Below are positions 61,548 through 64,000 of a stretch of 64,000 nucleotides of DNA, one piece after another (position 1 is the first letter of the stretch; each line of letters begins with the position of its first letter). The DNA is taken from positions 124,001 to 188,000 of the forward strand of contig NZ_WEIO01000003.1 of assembly GCF_009183655.1 (NCBI RefSeq), written 5' to 3'. Below the pieces are notes generated by a model. The model worked only from the letters and a program-made list of their open reading frames with translations. It was not told the DNA's origin and did no database searches. The DNA comes from Bacillus aerolatus (GTDB lineage: Bacteria > Bacillota > Bacilli > Bacillales > Domibacillaceae). The position numbers and the translations under genes were made by a program.

Positions 61548-61611
61548 TTCGGCACCACACTTTTATTTAATTCTCCCCTATTTGGATAGGGTGAGGCATT
61601 CTTTTTTTGCT

Positions 61612-61851
61612 GATCCCGTCTCCTTGGGACTCGAGGTCAAATGTCTGTCAGCTGTGGCGGCCTGGAATACTGCCTCCTCGCTGTCAGCCATTTGCTTGTC
61701 GCGGCTGGACAGGCGCTTCCGCTTTTCTATTGTCCAGCTTCGCCTCCTTGGGGCTCGAGGTCATATGCCAGTCTGACTGCATGGCTGAAAAGCGCCATTT
61801 CGCCAGCCTGTCATATGCTTGTCGCCCCAAAACAGTCGGCTCCGCTTTTCT
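61612..61851 (-). repeat. Hairpin repeat family 2, copies M1 and M2
   Basis: Two copies in reverse orientation in the 500-base gap between rho and glpX. M2 (61729-61851) is close to copy I (GGAGCCGACTG...CTCGAGCCCCAAGGAGGCG). M1 (about 61612-61728) is a diverged relative. No gene is seen in the gap. Confidence 0.82.
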
Positions 61852-62049
61852 TAAAATAATATCTATTTTAACCTCTCGGGTTGGTTGTGGCAATGTTCGA
61901 TTGAAAAAGGAGGGAATGTTACACTGGTTGCGATTTTAAAGCAGTGATTTTGGTAGTGGCATGTTAAACAGCAGAAGCAGGCTGCAAACCGGTTGTTTCC
62001 GGTGAAAGCCCGCTTGCTGTCAATTAATTAATTTAGAATAATGTCTGTA

Positions 62050-63015
62050 TTAAGATTTCATGACTAAGTTTGGTTTTTTCTTCAGGCTGTGGCGGCCGTC
62101 GACAAAGCGAACCGTTCCTGATTTTGCTCTCATGACGACAGAATGTGTTTCGCCATATGATCCTTTAAATTGGACACCGCGCATTAACTCGCCGTCTGTT
62201 ACGCCAGTCGCGGCAAAAATAGCATCATCACCGCGGACGAGGTCTTCCATGCGAAGCACGTTTTTCACATTAATGCCCATGCCTTCGCACCGTTTAATTT
62301 CTGCTTCGTTTTGCGGGAGCAGTCGTCCTTGAATTTCTCCGCCGAGACATTTTAACGCAACCGCTGCGATGACGCCTTCAGGAGCGCCGCCGGAGCCGAA
62401 TAAAATATCGACGCCTGTTTGGTCAAAAGCGGTGTTGATCGCACCTGCTACGTCGCCGTCATTAATTAATTTAATGCGGGCGCCTGCATCGCGCAATTGA
62501 GCGATGATTTCCTCATGGCGCGGGCGGTTTAATACCGTCGCCACTACATCCTCAATGTTTTTATTTTTCGCTTTTGCCACAGCTTTCAAGTTGTCAAGGA
62601 CGGAAGCGTTAATGTCAATTTGACCGACCGCTTCAGGCCCTACCGCAATTTTATCCATATACATATCAGGTGCATGCAACAAGTTGCCATGGTCTGCTAC
62701 AGCGAGGACTGCTAACGCATTCCAGCCGCCTGAAGCGACGATGTTCGTGCCTTCCAGCGGATCAACCGCTACGTCTACGCGCGGTCCGTAGCCTGTGCCG
62801 AGTTTTTCTCCGATATAAAGCATCGGAGCTTCGTCCATTTCGCCTTCTCCGATTACGACCGTTCCTTTCATCGGAATCGTATCGAATACATCACGCATGG
62901 CAGTAGTGGCCGCATCGTCCGCTTCATTTTTCTTTCCTCGTCCCATCCAGCGTGCGGAAGATAAAGCAGCGGCTTCCGTAACACGGACAAGCTCCATTGA
63001 TAAACTTCTTTCCAT
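62050..63015 (-). CDS. glpX: Class II fructose-1,6-bisphosphatase GlpX
   Basis: A 321-residue gluconeogenic phosphatase. [53 protein letters not shown] (metal site), [42 protein letters not shown] choose ATG 63015 after GGGAGG. Confidence 0.95.
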   Translation of the reverse strand: MERSLSMELVRVTEAAALSSARWMGRGKKNEADDAATTAMRDVFDTIPMKGTVVIGEGEMDEAPMLYIGEKLGTGYGPRVDVAVDPLEGTNIVASGGWNALAVLAVADHGNLLHAPDMYMDKIAVGPEAVGQIDINASVLDNLKAVAKAKNKNIEDVVATVLNRPRHEEIIAQLRDAGARIKLINDGDVAGAINTAFDQTGVDILFGSGGAPEGVIAAVALKCLGGEIQGRLLPQNEAEIKRCEGMGINVKNVLRMEDLVRGDDAIFAATGVTDGELMRGVQFKGSYGETHSVVMRAKSGTVRFVDGRHSLKKKPNLVMKS

Positions 63016-63117
63016 TTTATATTTTCCTCCCGTATTACAACTGCGATTTTTAATTGGTATAACATAATTAACACATATATTGTAACACATTAAAAGGAAA
63101 TTGCGTGGAAGAATTCA

Positions 63118-64000
63118 TCAGCTTTTTATTTGTTCAAGTTCTTCCTCCGACAGTTCTTCGCGCCAAATCTCTGCACCAAGGCGGCTCAACTTTTCTACAA
63201 GCAGGCTGTAGCCTCTATCGATGTGCTCAAGTCCTGTCACTTCTGTTATACCTTCCGCCATTAACCCTGCTATGACGAGAGCAGCTCCTGCCCGCAAGTC
63301 GCTCGCTTTTACTTTCGCCCCGTGAAGCTTGAGCGGCCCATTTATAATGGCTGATCTTCCTTCTACTTTCATGCTGGCGTTCATTCTTCGCAGTTCGTCG
63401 ATATGTTTAAAACGGGCAGAGTAAATCGTATCCGTGACGATTGCCGACCCTTCTGCTTTTGTTAAAAGAGTCGTAAATGGCTGCTGCAAATCCGTTGGAA
63501 ACCCTGGATAAACGAGCGTTTTAATATCGACCGCTTTTAACTGCTCGGCTTTGCCGACAAACACCTTATCATCACCGATTTCCACTGGCACGTTCATTTC
63601 CCGCAGCTTGGCTGTCAATGATTCTAAATGGAGCGGTATAACGTTGTCGACAACGACTCCTTCGCCAGCAGCCGCTGCTAAAATCATAAACGTCCCTGCT
63701 TCAATCCGGTCTGGAATGATCGTATGGCGGCAGCCGGCAAGCTTGTCCACACCTTCAATGCGAATAATATCCGTTCCAGCGCCTTTGATTTTCGCGCCCA
63801 TGTTGTTTAACAGTGTAGCAACGTCAATAATTTCCGGCTCTTTCGCCGCGTTTTCAATGACTGTCCGTCCTTTTGCTTTCACAGCAGCCAACATAATATT
63901 GATCGTGGCACCGACGCTAACAACATCCAAATAAATTCTTGCTCCCCGCAATTCATTGGCTCGCAAATAAATGGCGCCTTGTTCGTTTGTCACTTCGGCT
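63118..64000 (-). CDS. murAB: Second UDP-GlcNAc 1-carboxyvinyltransferase, MurAB/MurZ (5' part outside window)
   Basis: The frame is open to the window end; about 294 C-terminal residues are visible. [86 protein letters not shown] are MurA C-terminal motifs; the Cys loop is outside. Position beside glpX and rho matches B. subtilis murAB. It is a paralogue of 36856-38169. Confidence 0.93.
   Translation of the reverse strand, partial: AEVTNEQGAIYLRANELRGARIYLDVVSVGATINIMLAAVKAKGRTVIENAAKEPEIIDVATLLNNMGAKIKGAGTDIIRIEGVDKLAGCRHTIIPDRIEAGTFMILAAAAGEGVVVDNVIPLHLESLTAKLREMNVPVEIGDDKVFVGKAEQLKAVDIKTLVYPGFPTDLQQPFTTLLTKAEGSAIVTDTIYSARFKHIDELRRMNASMKVEGRSAIINGPLKLHGAKVKASDLRAGAALVIAGLMAEGITEVTGLEHIDRGYSLLVEKLSRLGAEIWREELSEEELEQIKS

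Noticed and set aside
61607-61939. 110-codon ORF in the rho-glpX gap
   Set aside because: Translation of repeat copies M1/M2, no ribosome site.

Overview
The window looks like chromosome from a mesophilic, endospore-forming, motile member of the Bacillales that carries an S-layer. The evidence is the sporulation genes (spoIIID, spoIIQ, spoIID, spoIIR), the basal-body genes flhO/flhP, mbl, and strong AGGAGG-type ribosome binding sites with many TTG/GTG starts. From about 22 kb to the end, gene order follows the Bacillus subtilis ywqB-ywqA ... mbl-spoIIID-spoIIQ ... murAA-ywmB-atp ... upp-glyA ... ywlC-spoIIR-prmC-prfA-tdk-rpmE-rho-glpX-murAB segment. I see no rRNA, tRNA, insertion sequence, phage or CRISPR array. 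The genus cannot be fixed from the sequence alone.

1-22 kb is a cell-surface region. It holds a large SLH-domain S-layer-type protein (cut by the window start) and a secondary cell wall polysaccharide set: two GT4 glycosyltransferases, a TagA/WecG-type ManNAc transferase, a UDP-ManNAc dehydrogenase and the CsaB-type pyruvyl transferase. It also holds a NERD-domain protein, an RsbR-like STAS protein, a MurJ/MVF-family flippase paired with an unknown lipoprotein, and four SLH-anchored exoenzymes (glucosaminidase, NlpC/P60 endopeptidase, subtilase, amidase). mnaA, at 48 kb, makes the UDP-ManNAc that TagA and the dehydrogenase use. Together these genes can make a pyruvylated ManNAc/ManNAcA-containing wall polymer and the SLH proteins that would bind it.

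22-39 kb carries ywqB/ywqA (SWIM protein and SNF2 ATPase), ssb, a 54-residue small ORF, ywpF, a gene split by an A9 run, fabZ, epuA, flhP, flhO, mbl, spoIIID, spoIIQ, a VanZ-like gene, spoIID, murA, ywmB and ywzB. 39-48 kb is a complete F1Fo ATP synthase operon (atpZIBEFHAGDC) with a good SigA promoter. 48-64 kb carries mnaA, upp, glyA, ywlG, rpiB, ywlE, mntP, a DUF3891 gene, ywlC, spoIIR, prmC, prfA, tdk, rpmE, rho, glpX and a second murA (cut by the window end).

The unexplained layer is intergenic. Family 1 is a set of six arrays of a short core, G-Y-G-C-A-N-A-A, repeated every 21 bp with non-conserved DNA between cores. Four arrays share one 19-bp step at nearly the same place. The core matches or nearly matches the DnaA box TTATNCACA, and a DnaA-box cluster at 56.0-56.3 kb contains the same core at the same 21-bp spacing. 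Family 2 is at least a dozen copies of a 35-190 bp hairpin element with conserved ends (GAAAAGCG..AAGCGCC to GGAGCTGGACAAT). It sits directly after stop codons in several places, including three junctions inside the atp operon. Family 3 is two large hairpins (copies at 3.5 and 36.7 kb). A two-hairpin leader also precedes csaB.

All calls come from reading the sequence; no database or structure search was run.
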